15,621 nt of DNA from DASXTW01 sp046726275 (GTDB taxonomy: Bacteria > Actinomycetota > UBA4738): the NCBI GenBank assembly GCA_046726275.1, contig JBKPAF010000073.1, forward strand, positions 1 to 15,621, written 5' to 3'. The notes under the pieces were generated by a model that saw only the letters and a list, made by a program, of their open reading frames with translations, was not told where the DNA came from and searched no databases. Each line of letters begins with the position of its first letter. The first letter of the stretch is position 1. This document shows positions 1 through 7,193 of this stretch, one piece after another. Made by a program: the position numbers and the translations under genes.

Positions 1-175
1 GATCGGCGTCTACGCAGGCAACGGTATCCCCACAGTCTGGGCCAAGTCATCTTGGTATCTGTCGCTCAAGAGAAGCCGGCTCCTTAAGGCCCTCTCGCCT
101 CTGTCGTTGCGGCGATGGCGTGTCGAGCCGACAGAGAGGAACGAAGACCGCCTGACGGGCACGCCGAATCCATGA
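1..175 (+). CDS. 3' end of an unidentified gene (partial, about 57 residues)
   Basis: Reading from base 2, the frame is open from the window edge to a TGA at 173-175 and encodes a C-terminal fragment beginning IGVYAGNGIPTVWAKSSWYL and ending in a basic, hydrophilic tail. The 5' end lies outside the window. The case that it is coding rests on two things: the frame is open from the edge, and its stop forms a 4-nt ATGA overlap with the start of the next gene, the usual sign of translational coupling. I do not recognise the family from this fragment. Its place beside a glycan locus suggests an enzyme of the same pathway, but that is context only. Confidence 0.5.
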   Translation, partial: IGVYAGNGIPTVWAKSSWYLSLKRSRLLKALSPLSLRRWRVEPTERNEDRLTGTPNP

Positions 176-1806
176 GGGAGACGAACCGGTCCGCCCGGGT
201 GGCCTTGATCGGGCTCGACGGAGCAACGTACAGACTGCTCGATCCCGTGTCGGCCGCAGGCGCGATGCCGTGTCTGGCGGCAGTGCGCAAACGTGGTCTT
301 GAGACCATTCTGCGATCAACGATCCCGGCGTACACGCCTCCAGCGTGGGTGTCGATGTCGACCGGGGTCAACCCAGGGCGGCATGGGATTTTTGGGTTTC
401 TGGCCAACACGCCTCAGGAGTCCCCCAGGATCGCTCACTCTGGGTTGATCGACGCTCTCCCCATCTGGCGATACCTCACCGAGTTGGGAGTGCAGTCCGG
501 AACGTTCAACGTGCCGATCTCCTACCCCCCGAGCTCGGTAGCTGGCTTCATGGTCTCCGGCGGTCTGGCGGCTGGTTGGACCAATCCGGAGATGGGCAAC
601 TTTGCGTCCGATTCCGAGACCGCACGACTGGTGACCGAAGTCGCAGGCCGCAATTACCCCCTGGATACCGTGGTCTCCTACGAAAACGACTGGCGCTCGC
701 CGGGAGTGATTTCCCGAGTCCTCGATATCCAGCGTCTGCGCCGACGGGTCCTACGTGCCCTCCTGGACAGCAGATCCCCCGAGTTCGTGTATGCCGTGTT
801 CGAAGGTCCTGACCGGTTGATGCACCTCTTCTATCAGTACATCGTGAAGTGCTCGGACTGGTACAGCCGGCCAGAGGCTTCCGAGGTCAGGGATCGAGCG
901 CTCGAATACTTCGCTGAGCTCGACAAGGCCATCGAGGATCTCGTTCAGTGGGCCGGCTCCGACGGGCACGTCGTCGTGGTCTCGGACCACGGCAGCGGCC
1001 CGTGGGAAAAGACGATCAACATGAATCTCCTTCTCGAAGACTGGGGATACCTGCGGCTGCCTGCCATCGGCAAATTGACGACCCGAGGAATGATGGCGGG
1101 TGCAGGCCAGCGCCTTGCTCGACGATTGATCCCTCGGCGACTGCTGCACGTGGCCAAGGCCAGGGTAACGCGCAAGATAGTTTGGAGCGATACGCTCGCG
1201 TTTGCCTCGCACGTTGCCGAACAGGGCATCCACGTGAACGTCCGAGGGACTCACCCGAACGGCGTTGCCGATCCTGCCCGCCGAGACAAGATCGTGGATG
1301 AGCTCGCAGAGCGCCTCATGCAGCTGACCGACCCGTCGGACGGGCAGCCTGTGACAGATCGCGTGGTCCGGCGAGACGAGGTCATCTCGGGTGGCCATGT
1401 GGATCGATCTCCCGATCTCTTCCCGCTCTGCCGTGACCAGCGCTACGAGCTGAGTGACACCCTCGCTGCCACGGGTCCCATCACCGATCACCGAGACCGC
1501 CCTTGGGGATATCACCACATGGATGGGATCTTCATCGCCGCGGGCCCCCGCGTGGCATCCGGCCGGACCGTCCCCACGATGGATATCGTCGATGTGTTAC
1601 CGACAAGCCTTCGGCTGGCGGGGCTGCCCGTTCCGGAAGGGCTGGATGGGAACGTGATCCATGAGGTCCTGGTGGAGTCGGCGCCGGCAGACCGAGCGAC
1701 CATCGATGTCCAGGCCGATCAGGTGACGAGTACCGCCTATCCGTATTCGAAGGAAGAAGAGGCGGCGAACGAGGAGTCGCTCCGGGCCCTCGGGTATATC
1801 GACTGA
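172..1806 (+). CDS. AP-superfamily phosphohydrolase/phosphodiesterase (COG3379-like), 544 aa
   Basis: This is a predicted metal-dependent phosphohydrolase or phosphomutase of the alkaline phosphatase superfamily (type I phosphodiesterase/nucleotide pyrophosphatase branch). Numbered from the ATG at 172, it has the N-terminal metal site IGLDGAT (D16) and a nucleophile region TPPAW (candidate Thr55) followed by STGVNPGRHGIFGF (61-76). It also has the second metal cluster EGPDRLMH (D214, H218), SDHG (D272, H273) and HHMDG (H448, H449). The end, with acidic residues then LRALGYID, is typical of COG3379 proteins. I chose 172 over the upstream ATG at 115 because 172 overlaps the preceding stop as ATGA and begins just before the first beta strand. 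There is no signal peptide, so it is probably cytoplasmic. Homologues are common in exopolysaccharide loci but their substrates are mostly unknown. The last 70 bp overlap the convergent glycosyltransferase gene. Confidence 0.9.
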   Translation: MRETNRSARVALIGLDGATYRLLDPVSAAGAMPCLAAVRKRGLETILRSTIPAYTPPAWVSMSTGVNPGRHGIFGFLANTPQESPRIAHSGLIDALPIWRYLTELGVQSGTFNVPISYPPSSVAGFMVSGGLAAGWTNPEMGNFASDSETARLVTEVAGRNYPLDTVVSYENDWRSPGVISRVLDIQRLRRRVLRALLDSRSPEFVYAVFEGPDRLMHLFYQYIVKCSDWYSRPEASEVRDRALEYFAELDKAIEDLVQWAGSDGHVVVVSDHGSGPWEKTINMNLLLEDWGYLRLPAIGKLTTRGMMAGAGQRLARRLIPRRLLHVAKARVTRKIVWSDTLAFASHVAEQGIHVNVRGTHPNGVADPARRDKIVDELAERLMQLTDPSDGQPVTDRVVRRDEVISGGHVDRSPDLFPLCRDQRYELSDTLAATGPITDHRDRPWGYHHMDGIFIAAGPRVASGRTVPTMDIVDVLPTSLRLAGLPVPEGLDGNVIHEVLVESAPADRATIDVQADQVTSTAYPYSKEEEAANEESLRALGYID

Positions 1807-2912
1807 GGCGCCAAGCGCCGGTAGAGCGAAAAAAGAGCCTCGGCAGTCCGGCCCAAGTCGTATTCCTGCTCGACCCGGGCGCGGGCGGCCCGACCCAACC
1901 GATCGCGCTCATCCGGATCGCACAACAGGCGCTTAATCGCGTTGGCGAGGGCGGTGACGTCGTGCGGATCTACGAGCAACCCTGCCCTGCCGCCGTCGAG
2001 GATCCGAGGAACGTCGCCGACGCGGGTGGCGACAACGGCCGTCTTGGCCGCCATTGCCTCCAGCAGGGACATCGGGAAGGCCTCACAATGGGACGGTAGG
2101 CAGAAGATGCTGCTCGCCGCGAGGGCCTCCAGGACCTCGACTCTTCCAAGCGCCCCGGTGAAAAGAACCTGCGCGGACAACCGCGGGTCGGCGTAGGCCC
2201 TCCGCACACGCTGTTCCACGTCCGGCCCCTCCTGTTTGGAATCGCCGACGAGTTGGACTCGAACGGGTGGCGACCCCTCGTCCTGAAGTATCCGGAGCGC
2301 ATCGCGCAGGTCGATCAGGCCCTTCCGCTCACAGATCGTTCCGACGTACGTCAACTGCGGGGGGTTCGAGCCCTTGGGCCCAGTCGGGACTTCGGAAGCC
2401 ACGATCCCGTTCTCGAACCTGATCACCTCGACCCCCAGGTTTCGCAGGACGCGCTCCGATGGCTCGGACATCACGACGAAGGCATCCACCAGCGGTCGTG
2501 AAGCTCGAAGGAGGGCCCGATAGTGCGGGCGCCTGGCGCTTAGGTGAAGCCGCCCGGTGTGCGCTTGAAGGATGACCCTCGTACCCGCGGCCTTGGCTGC
2601 GGCGCACAGGAACAGCGCTCTGGCCAAGGGCAGCGCCGGGGCCGGAGCGAGGTTCAGATGAACCAGGTCAGCTCTTCGTGCGCGGCGGAGGATCGCCCAG
2701 GCGTGCACCAGCGTGAGGGTCAGATTGCGCAGGTTCATCGCGGCAGGATGCTTCGGTCCACGCGGGGTGGTGTTCAGGTAATCGATGCGCACTCGTTCCC
2801 TCAGCCATTGGCTCTGGAGCAGGGAAGCGATGAACGTGGGGATTCCCCCTCGTGTCGGCGGTCCCTGACCGACGATGAGGACGCGAGGCGCCGAAAGACG
2901 GTCGGTGGTCAA
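1737..2912 (-). CDS. Glycosyltransferase family 4 (GT-B fold), 391 aa
   Basis: This is a retaining GT-B glycosyltransferase expected to move a sugar from a nucleotide donor to a growing lipid-linked glycan at the inner membrane face. The N-terminal acceptor domain opens with VLIVGQGPPTRGGIPTF (11-27) and carries QAHTG (H118). The C-terminal donor domain starts near TYVGTICERKGL (188-199) and has the GT4 EX7E motif in EAFPMSLLE (E277, E285), then a GLLVDPHD segment (311-318). Length is normal for the family. The start is a TTG with no strong ribosome binding site, 16 nt after the stop of the upstream gene, and no better in-frame start is visible. It is the last gene of the leftward operon. About 24 C-terminal residues past the conserved fold are encoded antisense to the AP-superfamily gene. 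Sugar and linkage specificity cannot be read from the sequence. Confidence 0.92.
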   Translation of the reverse strand: MTTDRLSAPRVLIVGQGPPTRGGIPTFIASLLQSQWLRERVRIDYLNTTPRGPKHPAAMNLRNLTLTLVHAWAILRRARRADLVHLNLAPAPALPLARALFLCAAAKAAGTRVILQAHTGRLHLSARRPHYRALLRASRPLVDAFVVMSEPSERVLRNLGVEVIRFENGIVASEVPTGPKGSNPPQLTYVGTICERKGLIDLRDALRILQDEGSPPVRVQLVGDSKQEGPDVEQRVRRAYADPRLSAQVLFTGALGRVEVLEALAASSIFCLPSHCEAFPMSLLEAMAAKTAVVATRVGDVPRILDGGRAGLLVDPHDVTALANAIKRLLCDPDERDRLGRAARARVEQEYDLGRTAEALFSLYRRLAPQSIYPRARSDSSFAASSSFEYG

Positions 2913-2928
2913 GGTTGCACGCGATCGC

Positions 2929-3969
2929 TCACGGAGCGTAGCCGAGCTGGATTATCTGATAGTCGCTGAAGGAGAATACGGAGAGGGAGTCCTCTTGGAG
3001 CACGCCTCTCCAGAGCTGACCGCGCCCCTCAGCCACGGTGTTCTGGAGCTTGAGCTGTGCGCCCTCTCCGCTCTGATCGCCAATGATGGCGCCGTACCGC
3101 TGGAGCGCCCGGGCGATGATCAGCACGGGTCTGCTCAATCCCATCTTGGAGAGGTCTATGGAAGGCTTGAGCCGGATCCTCGCTCCCTCCGGTGGCGCGT
3201 TCCTGGCTCGCGTGCCGCATTCGTCGCCGGTCATCGGAAAGACGCTCTCGCATTTCGTGTGATTCACCGCGATCTTGAGGACATGATCGATCGATCCTGA
3301 CTGGATTTCGTCGTGCCGTACGGCAAAAACGGACGGAGGCAGCCCTCGATGGCCAAAGTTCCTGCGGTTGTCCGACTGCGGCAAGATGCCATCGAGCCCG
3401 TTCGATTCCAAGTAGTAGACGGTGCCACCGCACGAGAGCCATCGGTTGGCCCGCGGCTCGTAGTCCGTTCGGAAGAACCCGTAGACGATTCCACGGTCAA
3501 AGTCATAGACGGTCATGGACGCGTCCGAGGTCGGATCTGGCGCCACCCCGCGGGGGATCCGAACGGAGCGGAATTCCGGTGGCTGCCGGTCGGCGCACGT
3601 ATTGACGACGGAGTACGTTGGATCCCCCGGCTCCGCCACGTAGATTGGGTTTCCCCATTGCCCTCCGAGCCCGGCGCCCGCAAGACTGATATGGTCCCCG
3701 GCATTGTCCCGCTTCAAGAAGGCGATGATTCGATCCGAGTTGGGATCCGTAGGAGCATCCATTGGAAGCGGGGTATTCCAGTAGCTTGTTTCCGTGAATG
3801 CGCGGAAGTTCACCAGCTTCTCCGCTCTCGAACCAGGTGTGGATGGGTCCGGCAGGGCTACCGTCAAAACCCAGACGATCGTCAACAAGGCACCGACCAG
3901 AACCATTGCCAGCCACGGCTTATGGGCTCGCAGCGCTGGACGGATGGCAGTCGATTGCCCCGCCTTCAT
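2929..3969 (-). CDS. Membrane-anchored secreted protein of unknown function, 346 aa
   Basis: I do not recognise a characterised family. From the ATG at 3969 there is a short basic N-terminus, one hydrophobic segment (about 18-40), then some 300 extracytoplasmic residues. The exported part has TSYWNTPLPMDAPTDPNSDR (61-80), a GHRGLPPSVFAVRHDEI block with GSIDHVLKIAV (206-235), and a late ALQRYGAIIGDQSG stretch (288-301). Such blocks resemble uncharacterised secreted proteins of high-GC bacteria, from memory. Four cysteines (125, 180, 240, 251) could form two disulfides outside the cell. An in-frame extension up to 4203 was rejected: its residues are low-complexity and it would overlap the end of the ATP-grasp gene. 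Position in the operon suggests it acts on or binds the exported glycan, but no catalytic motif is identifiable. Confidence 0.8.
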   Translation of the reverse strand: MKAGQSTAIRPALRAHKPWLAMVLVGALLTIVWVLTVALPDPSTPGSRAEKLVNFRAFTETSYWNTPLPMDAPTDPNSDRIIAFLKRDNAGDHISLAGAGLGGQWGNPIYVAEPGDPTYSVVNTCADRQPPEFRSVRIPRGVAPDPTSDASMTVYDFDRGIVYGFFRTDYEPRANRWLSCGGTVYYLESNGLDGILPQSDNRRNFGHRGLPPSVFAVRHDEIQSGSIDHVLKIAVNHTKCESVFPMTGDECGTRARNAPPEGARIRLKPSIDLSKMGLSRPVLIIARALQRYGAIIGDQSGEGAQLKLQNTVAEGRGQLWRGVLQEDSLSVFSFSDYQIIQLGYAP

Positions 3970-4043
3970 CGCGACGACTTTACACTGCCGACCTGCGGTC
4001 GGGGATCGTGTAGGGGGCCGGGGGCGGACCGATTCTCTCCTCC
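3970..4043 (-). promoter_or_regulatory. 74-nt leader between the ATP-grasp and secreted-protein genes, with a hairpin
   Basis: This is one of the few real gaps in the leftward operon. It contains a perfect inverted repeat, CCGACC TGC GGTCGG, at 3988-4002 (6-bp arms, 3-nt loop). The hairpin lies 18 nt upstream of the ATG at 3969. No T-tract follows it on the minus strand, so it is not a standard intrinsic terminator. It could tune expression of the last two genes by RNA stability or processing. A role is inferred only. Confidence 0.35.
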
Positions 4044-5264
4044 CTACTGACCCTTCAGCAGGTCGGGGGCCCGCTTCTTCCGCTTCCTCTTCCGGAGGCC
4101 CGCGAGCCCGCTGGCCGTCTGCCACCAGTCGTTCCAGAAGGGAGCCTGGTCCCTCCAGGCGAACACGGCGTCGCTCCGAACTCCCCGCCACGATCGCAGC
4201 CACTCACCCAGAGTCAGCTCTCCTCTTCTCCAGTAGTGCAGGGCCGATTGGAGGTCGTGGCGGAAATAGATCCACTTGGCCCCCACGTACTTCTGCTCAC
4301 GATGCTCCGGGAGCGGCAACCCCACAACGTCGCAATACATCGTGTAGAGAAGCTCGACTCCTCCGGTTTCGGCGATCGCCGACCGACCGGTGGGACGACC
4401 GACGTTGGGCTCGATAATGAAGTGCTCTCCGGTCCGGATATCCCGCTTCATCTCGACATATCCCAAGCCCTGGAAGCCGGCGGCTTGGAAGAGTCGCACG
4501 GAGGCCATCAAGACCTCGTCGTTCCGGCATTCCTCTCCGAGCGAGCTGGTCCCCGCGCCCGGAGGCCACTGGCGGATCTTCCTCGCCACGAACGTGACCA
4601 GCGGAGTCGAGGCCGCGTTCAGGTAGCAGTTGCACGAAAAGAGGTTCGATTCGTCGCCCTCGACCCATTCCTGAACGATGAGAACGTCGGTCCATGGCGA
4701 GAGAAGGTCATACAGGCGAAGGAGCTCGGTTGGGGTTTCGGCTCTGTAGACCTTGGTGAACCCTTGCTGTTCCCAGCCGGCTGATTTGAGGGACGGTTTC
4801 AGGATGCAGGGAAAAGTCAACTTGGCGGCCGCCGCCTCCGCATCGTCCTTGGCGGAAAGGACGCACGTTGGCGGAATAGGCAGGCCCTCTCTGTTTGCAA
4901 AGGAGAAGAAGCCCGCCTTGTCCATGAGCATCTCGACCGCGCCGGGTTCTGGCAGGACCACGTGATAGAAAGCGTCCAATCGCTCCCGTTGGCGAGAGAT
5001 ATGCAAGACCGCCAGGTCGGTGCACGGAACGAGGACCGCGCGGTGCCTAAGCGACGGGCCAAGCTCCTCGAGAAGATCGATGAACTGGCCGCTCTTGATG
5101 TCAGCTTGAACGATCCGCTCGCACACGCGGGTCCGCGCGCAGTAGTGCGTCGAATCGCCGGCGATCGCGATCACGGGGATGCCATGTTTCGCCAGGATTC
5201 GAGCCGTCTGGAGCCCCGTGATGCAATCGAGCCCCACGACAACGGCATGGGGAAGCTGCCTCAG
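4044..5264 (-). CDS. ATP-grasp carboxylate ligase, about 406 aa, probable CTG start
   Basis: This is a predicted ATP-grasp enzyme, which activates a carboxylate as an acyl phosphate and joins it to an amine or other nucleophile. From the proposed start, residues 6-35 form a Rossmann-like pre-grasp unit (PHAVVVGLDCITGLQTARIL). FPCILKPS carries the ATP-binding lysine (K156), VQEWVEGDE (198-206) is the hinge region, and IIEPNVGRPTGRS (283-295) holds the Mg-binding Glu and Asn. The tail is strongly basic. A GTG at 5237 would cut off the first beta strand and has no ribosome binding site. A CTG at 5262-5264 has GGAGGA six nt upstream and overlaps the preceding TGA as CTGA. Lying directly after the PEP mutase, the gene may couple a phosphonate acid to an acceptor. 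The family is secure; the substrate is unknown. Confidence 0.87.
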   Translation of the reverse strand: MRQLPHAVVVGLDCITGLQTARILAKHGIPVIAIAGDSTHYCARTRVCERIVQADIKSGQFIDLLEELGPSLRHRAVLVPCTDLAVLHISRQRERLDAFYHVVLPEPGAVEMLMDKAGFFSFANREGLPIPPTCVLSAKDDAEAAAAKLTFPCILKPSLKSAGWEQQGFTKVYRAETPTELLRLYDLLSPWTDVLIVQEWVEGDESNLFSCNCYLNAASTPLVTFVARKIRQWPPGAGTSSLGEECRNDEVLMASVRLFQAAGFQGLGYVEMKRDIRTGEHFIIEPNVGRPTGRSAIAETGGVELLYTMYCDVVGLPLPEHREQKYVGAKWIYFRHDLQSALHYWRRGELTLGEWLRSWRGVRSDAVFAWRDQAPFWNDWWQTASGLAGLRKRKRKKRAPDLLKGQ

Positions 5265-6148
5265 GGAGCCTCCTCCAAGGCGATCGCTTCTTTGGTCTTC
5301 ACTAGCTCGAATAGATGGTCAACCGAAGAGATCGAATCCTCCAGGGACGATGCCTTGCCAGTCTCTCGGAGGGTTTCCAGGCTTCGTTCGACGCATGCCA
5401 CCGCAGCGCGCATGGGCTGGTTGGCGAAGATGATCATCTGGAATCCCTTGCGGTGCAGCTCCTCGACTGTGAACGTTGGAAACAGCGTGGGGACGGCCAC
5501 GAGCGGTACGGGTGCGTTGCTAATCCACCGTTCGAGGAACGCCTCGATCTCGCTGAGGGTCCGGTCGCGGGAGTGGATCAGGATGGCGTCGGCGCCGGCG
5601 GCCGAGTACGCCTCGGCCCGGGCGATCGCATCGGTGACACCAAGCCCAGCGATGAGCGCTTCCACCCGAGCGATGAAAACGAACGTATCGGTCTCTTGGG
5701 CCTGCTTGGCGGCCCTGATACGCCGAGCCTGTTCTTCGATGGGGATCAGCTCTCGCTCCGTTTCCCCTCGGTAGAGGCTGTTTCGCTTCGGGAAAGTGTT
5801 GTCCTCGACGCAGATCCCCGCGATCCCTCCCCGCTCGTACTCACGGACGGTCCGCACGAGGTTCGTGAGGCCCCCGTATCCGTTGTCACAGTCGGAGACG
5901 ACTGGCAGGTCCGTCACAGCGTCGATCCGCCTTGCTGCGGAAAGCGCCTCGGCCATGGTCAGGAGATTGAGATCGGGCATCGCGAATGCCATCGTAGAGA
6001 TCCCGAATCCGCCGACCCACACGACATCGAAGCCGTACGTCTCGATCAGCTGCGCCGTCAGCGCATCGTGCGCGCCGACGGCGACTATGGGTGAGGAGGA
6101 CTGCAGCCCCTCTCGCAGTCGGATCCGCTTCACTTCCGCTCTGTCCAT
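5261..6148 (-). CDS. pepM: Phosphoenolpyruvate mutase (PEP mutase/isocitrate lyase superfamily), 295 aa
   Basis: PEP mutase rearranges phosphoenolpyruvate to phosphonopyruvate, forming the C-P bond that commits carbon to phosphonate synthesis. The chain is a full-length TIM barrel. It shows GAHDAL (25-30), WVGGFG (44-49), metal-binding SDCDNGYGG (D86, D88), the gating-loop motif EDNTFPKRNS (115-124, with K121 and N123), ARVEALIAGLG (160-170), GADAILIHS (185-193) and IIFANQPMRAAV (239-250). These match mutases rather than isocitrate or methylisocitrate lyases, which carry a KKCGH-type motif. One deviation is Asn117 where the usual signature EDKxFPKxNS has Lys. A good ribosome binding site (AAGGTGG, 9-nt spacing) supports the ATG at 6148. 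Its stop overlaps the ATP-grasp start. No phosphonopyruvate decarboxylase lies in the window. A phosphonopyruvate hydrolase is the closest alternative. Confidence 0.9.
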   Translation of the reverse strand: MDRAEVKRIRLREGLQSSSPIVAVGAHDALTAQLIETYGFDVVWVGGFGISTMAFAMPDLNLLTMAEALSAARRIDAVTDLPVVSDCDNGYGGLTNLVRTVREYERGGIAGICVEDNTFPKRNSLYRGETERELIPIEEQARRIRAAKQAQETDTFVFIARVEALIAGLGVTDAIARAEAYSAAGADAILIHSRDRTLSEIEAFLERWISNAPVPLVAVPTLFPTFTVEELHRKGFQMIIFANQPMRAAVACVERSLETLRETGKASSLEDSISSVDHLFELVKTKEAIALEEAP

Positions 6149-6157
6149 CGTTTCGAA

Positions 6158-6164
6158 CCACCTT
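6158..6164 (-). promoter_or_regulatory. Ribosome binding site of the PEP mutase gene
   Basis: AAGGTGG on the minus strand ends 9 nt before the ATG at 6148. It is one of the clearer Shine-Dalgarno sequences in the operon, where most genes rely on overlap coupling. It lies in an 81-nt gap after the dehydrogenase gene, so the mutase can be translated independently. A small GCAGG/CCTGC inverted repeat (6205-6219) sits in the same gap. Confidence 0.6.
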
Positions 6165-6229
6165 CATTTCCCGGCCTCAGGACGTCACGGCATCCTGGCC
6201 GATCGCAGGATCGCCCTGCAGGCGTTCCT

Positions 6230-7189
6230 CTACGTCACCAGTTCGCCGTCTTGGGCCTCCTCCTCGATCCTGCCCTCGACGAATGACTCGATCAACCTAA
6301 CCACTCGGCGCCCGATCTCTTGCTGCGAATCGAGCGCCATGGCGCCGATGTGCGGCGTCAGCACGACGTTCGGCAGTGCGGCCAACGCCGGGATGGTCCC
6401 CTGTCCCTCCTGCTCGTGCACGTCGAGGGCGGCGCCGCGAAGTCGTCCCTGGGTGAGTGCCCGGTACAGGGCTCGTTCATCGACCACGCCTCCTCGTGAC
6501 GCGTTGATGAGGAATGATCCCTCCTTCATGCGACTGAGAGAGGTATCTGCGATAAGCCGGTAGGTCGAATCCTTGAGGGGAACGTGGAGCGTGAGAAAAT
6601 CCGCCTCCGCCGTCACGGCCTCACAATCAGTAAGGATGATTCCCCGCTTCAGGAACGCCGCGGCGCGTGCTGGGGATGGATGCTCCACGCAGCCGATCAC
6701 TCGCATCCCCCATCGTGAAGCCAATTCGCCGACCCGGGTCCCGATGTTCCCCACCCCGATGATTCCCATGGTCTTCCCGGCGGTAAGGGGGCCACCCAGC
6801 TCATGCTTCGGCCACCGGCCCTCGCGGATTCCTCGGTCGGCGAGACACACGTTGCGGGCCAGACTGAGCATGAGCGCGAACGTAAGCTCCGCCACAGCCT
6901 GGGCCCCAGGTCCGGGGATACGCACCAGCCTGATCCGTCGGCTCCGGAGATAATCCAGGTCTACGTTGTCCAGCCCGGATCCCGCTCGAACGACGAATCG
7001 CAGTCGATCGGCGGACCCGAGGACATCGGCGGAGATATCGACGCCGCTACGAAAGATCAGAACCTCAGTGTCCCTGAGCAGCGAGCGAAGGGTGTCCGGA
7101 GGGGCACTGAATGCGAATTCGACGCTGTGGGACCGACGCAACGATTCGATGGCGGAACTGTCGATCGGACTGGCCAAGAGTATGTCCAT
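6230..7189 (-). CDS. D-isomer-specific 2-hydroxyacid dehydrogenase, 319 aa
   Basis: This is an NAD-dependent oxidoreductase of the D-3-phosphoglycerate dehydrogenase family, interconverting a 2-oxoacid and its D-2-hydroxyacid. The catalytic domain flanks a Rossmann domain with GVGNIG (145-150); the acidic residue E169 at the end of the next strand suggests NAD rather than NADP. The triad is complete: R232 in NASRGGVVDE, E261 in DVHEQEG, and H280 in LTPHIG. The usual Glu-Pro after the catalytic Glu is Glu-Gly here. It has no C-terminal ACT domain, so it is not a long serine-pathway SerA. The ATG at 7189 has a GAGGT site at 6-nt spacing that overlaps the preceding gene's stop. Lying immediately before the PEP mutase, it is a candidate reductase of phosphonopyruvate to phosphonolactate. 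That substrate is inferred, not shown. Confidence 0.9.
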   Translation of the reverse strand: MDILLASPIDSSAIESLRRSHSVEFAFSAPPDTLRSLLRDTEVLIFRSGVDISADVLGSADRLRFVVRAGSGLDNVDLDYLRSRRIRLVRIPGPGAQAVAELTFALMLSLARNVCLADRGIREGRWPKHELGGPLTAGKTMGIIGVGNIGTRVGELASRWGMRVIGCVEHPSPARAAAFLKRGIILTDCEAVTAEADFLTLHVPLKDSTYRLIADTSLSRMKEGSFLINASRGGVVDERALYRALTQGRLRGAALDVHEQEGQGTIPALAALPNVVLTPHIGAMALDSQQEIGRRVVRLIESFVEGRIEEEAQDGELVT

Positions 7190-7193
7190 CGGC

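Noticed and set aside
3988..4002. Intrinsic terminator after the ATP-grasp gene
   Set aside because: The hairpin is perfect but no T-run follows on the minus strand, and the following gene continues the same operon.
3313..4050. Open frame of 245 codons on the plus strand opposite the secreted-protein gene
   Set aside because: No motif, signal or ribosome binding site, and it lies within a well-supported antisense gene with an anchor and conserved blocks.
3970..4203. N-terminal extension of the secreted-protein gene up to 4203
   Set aside because: It adds a charged, Pro/Arg-rich segment ahead of a clean signal-anchor and would overlap the end of the ATP-grasp gene by 160 bp.
5261..6148. Reading the PEP mutase as isocitrate or 2-methylisocitrate lyase
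   Set aside because: Those enzymes carry a KKCGH-type active-site motif. This protein has FPKRNS plus ARVEALIAG and a GADAILIHS block, which belong to the mutase branch.
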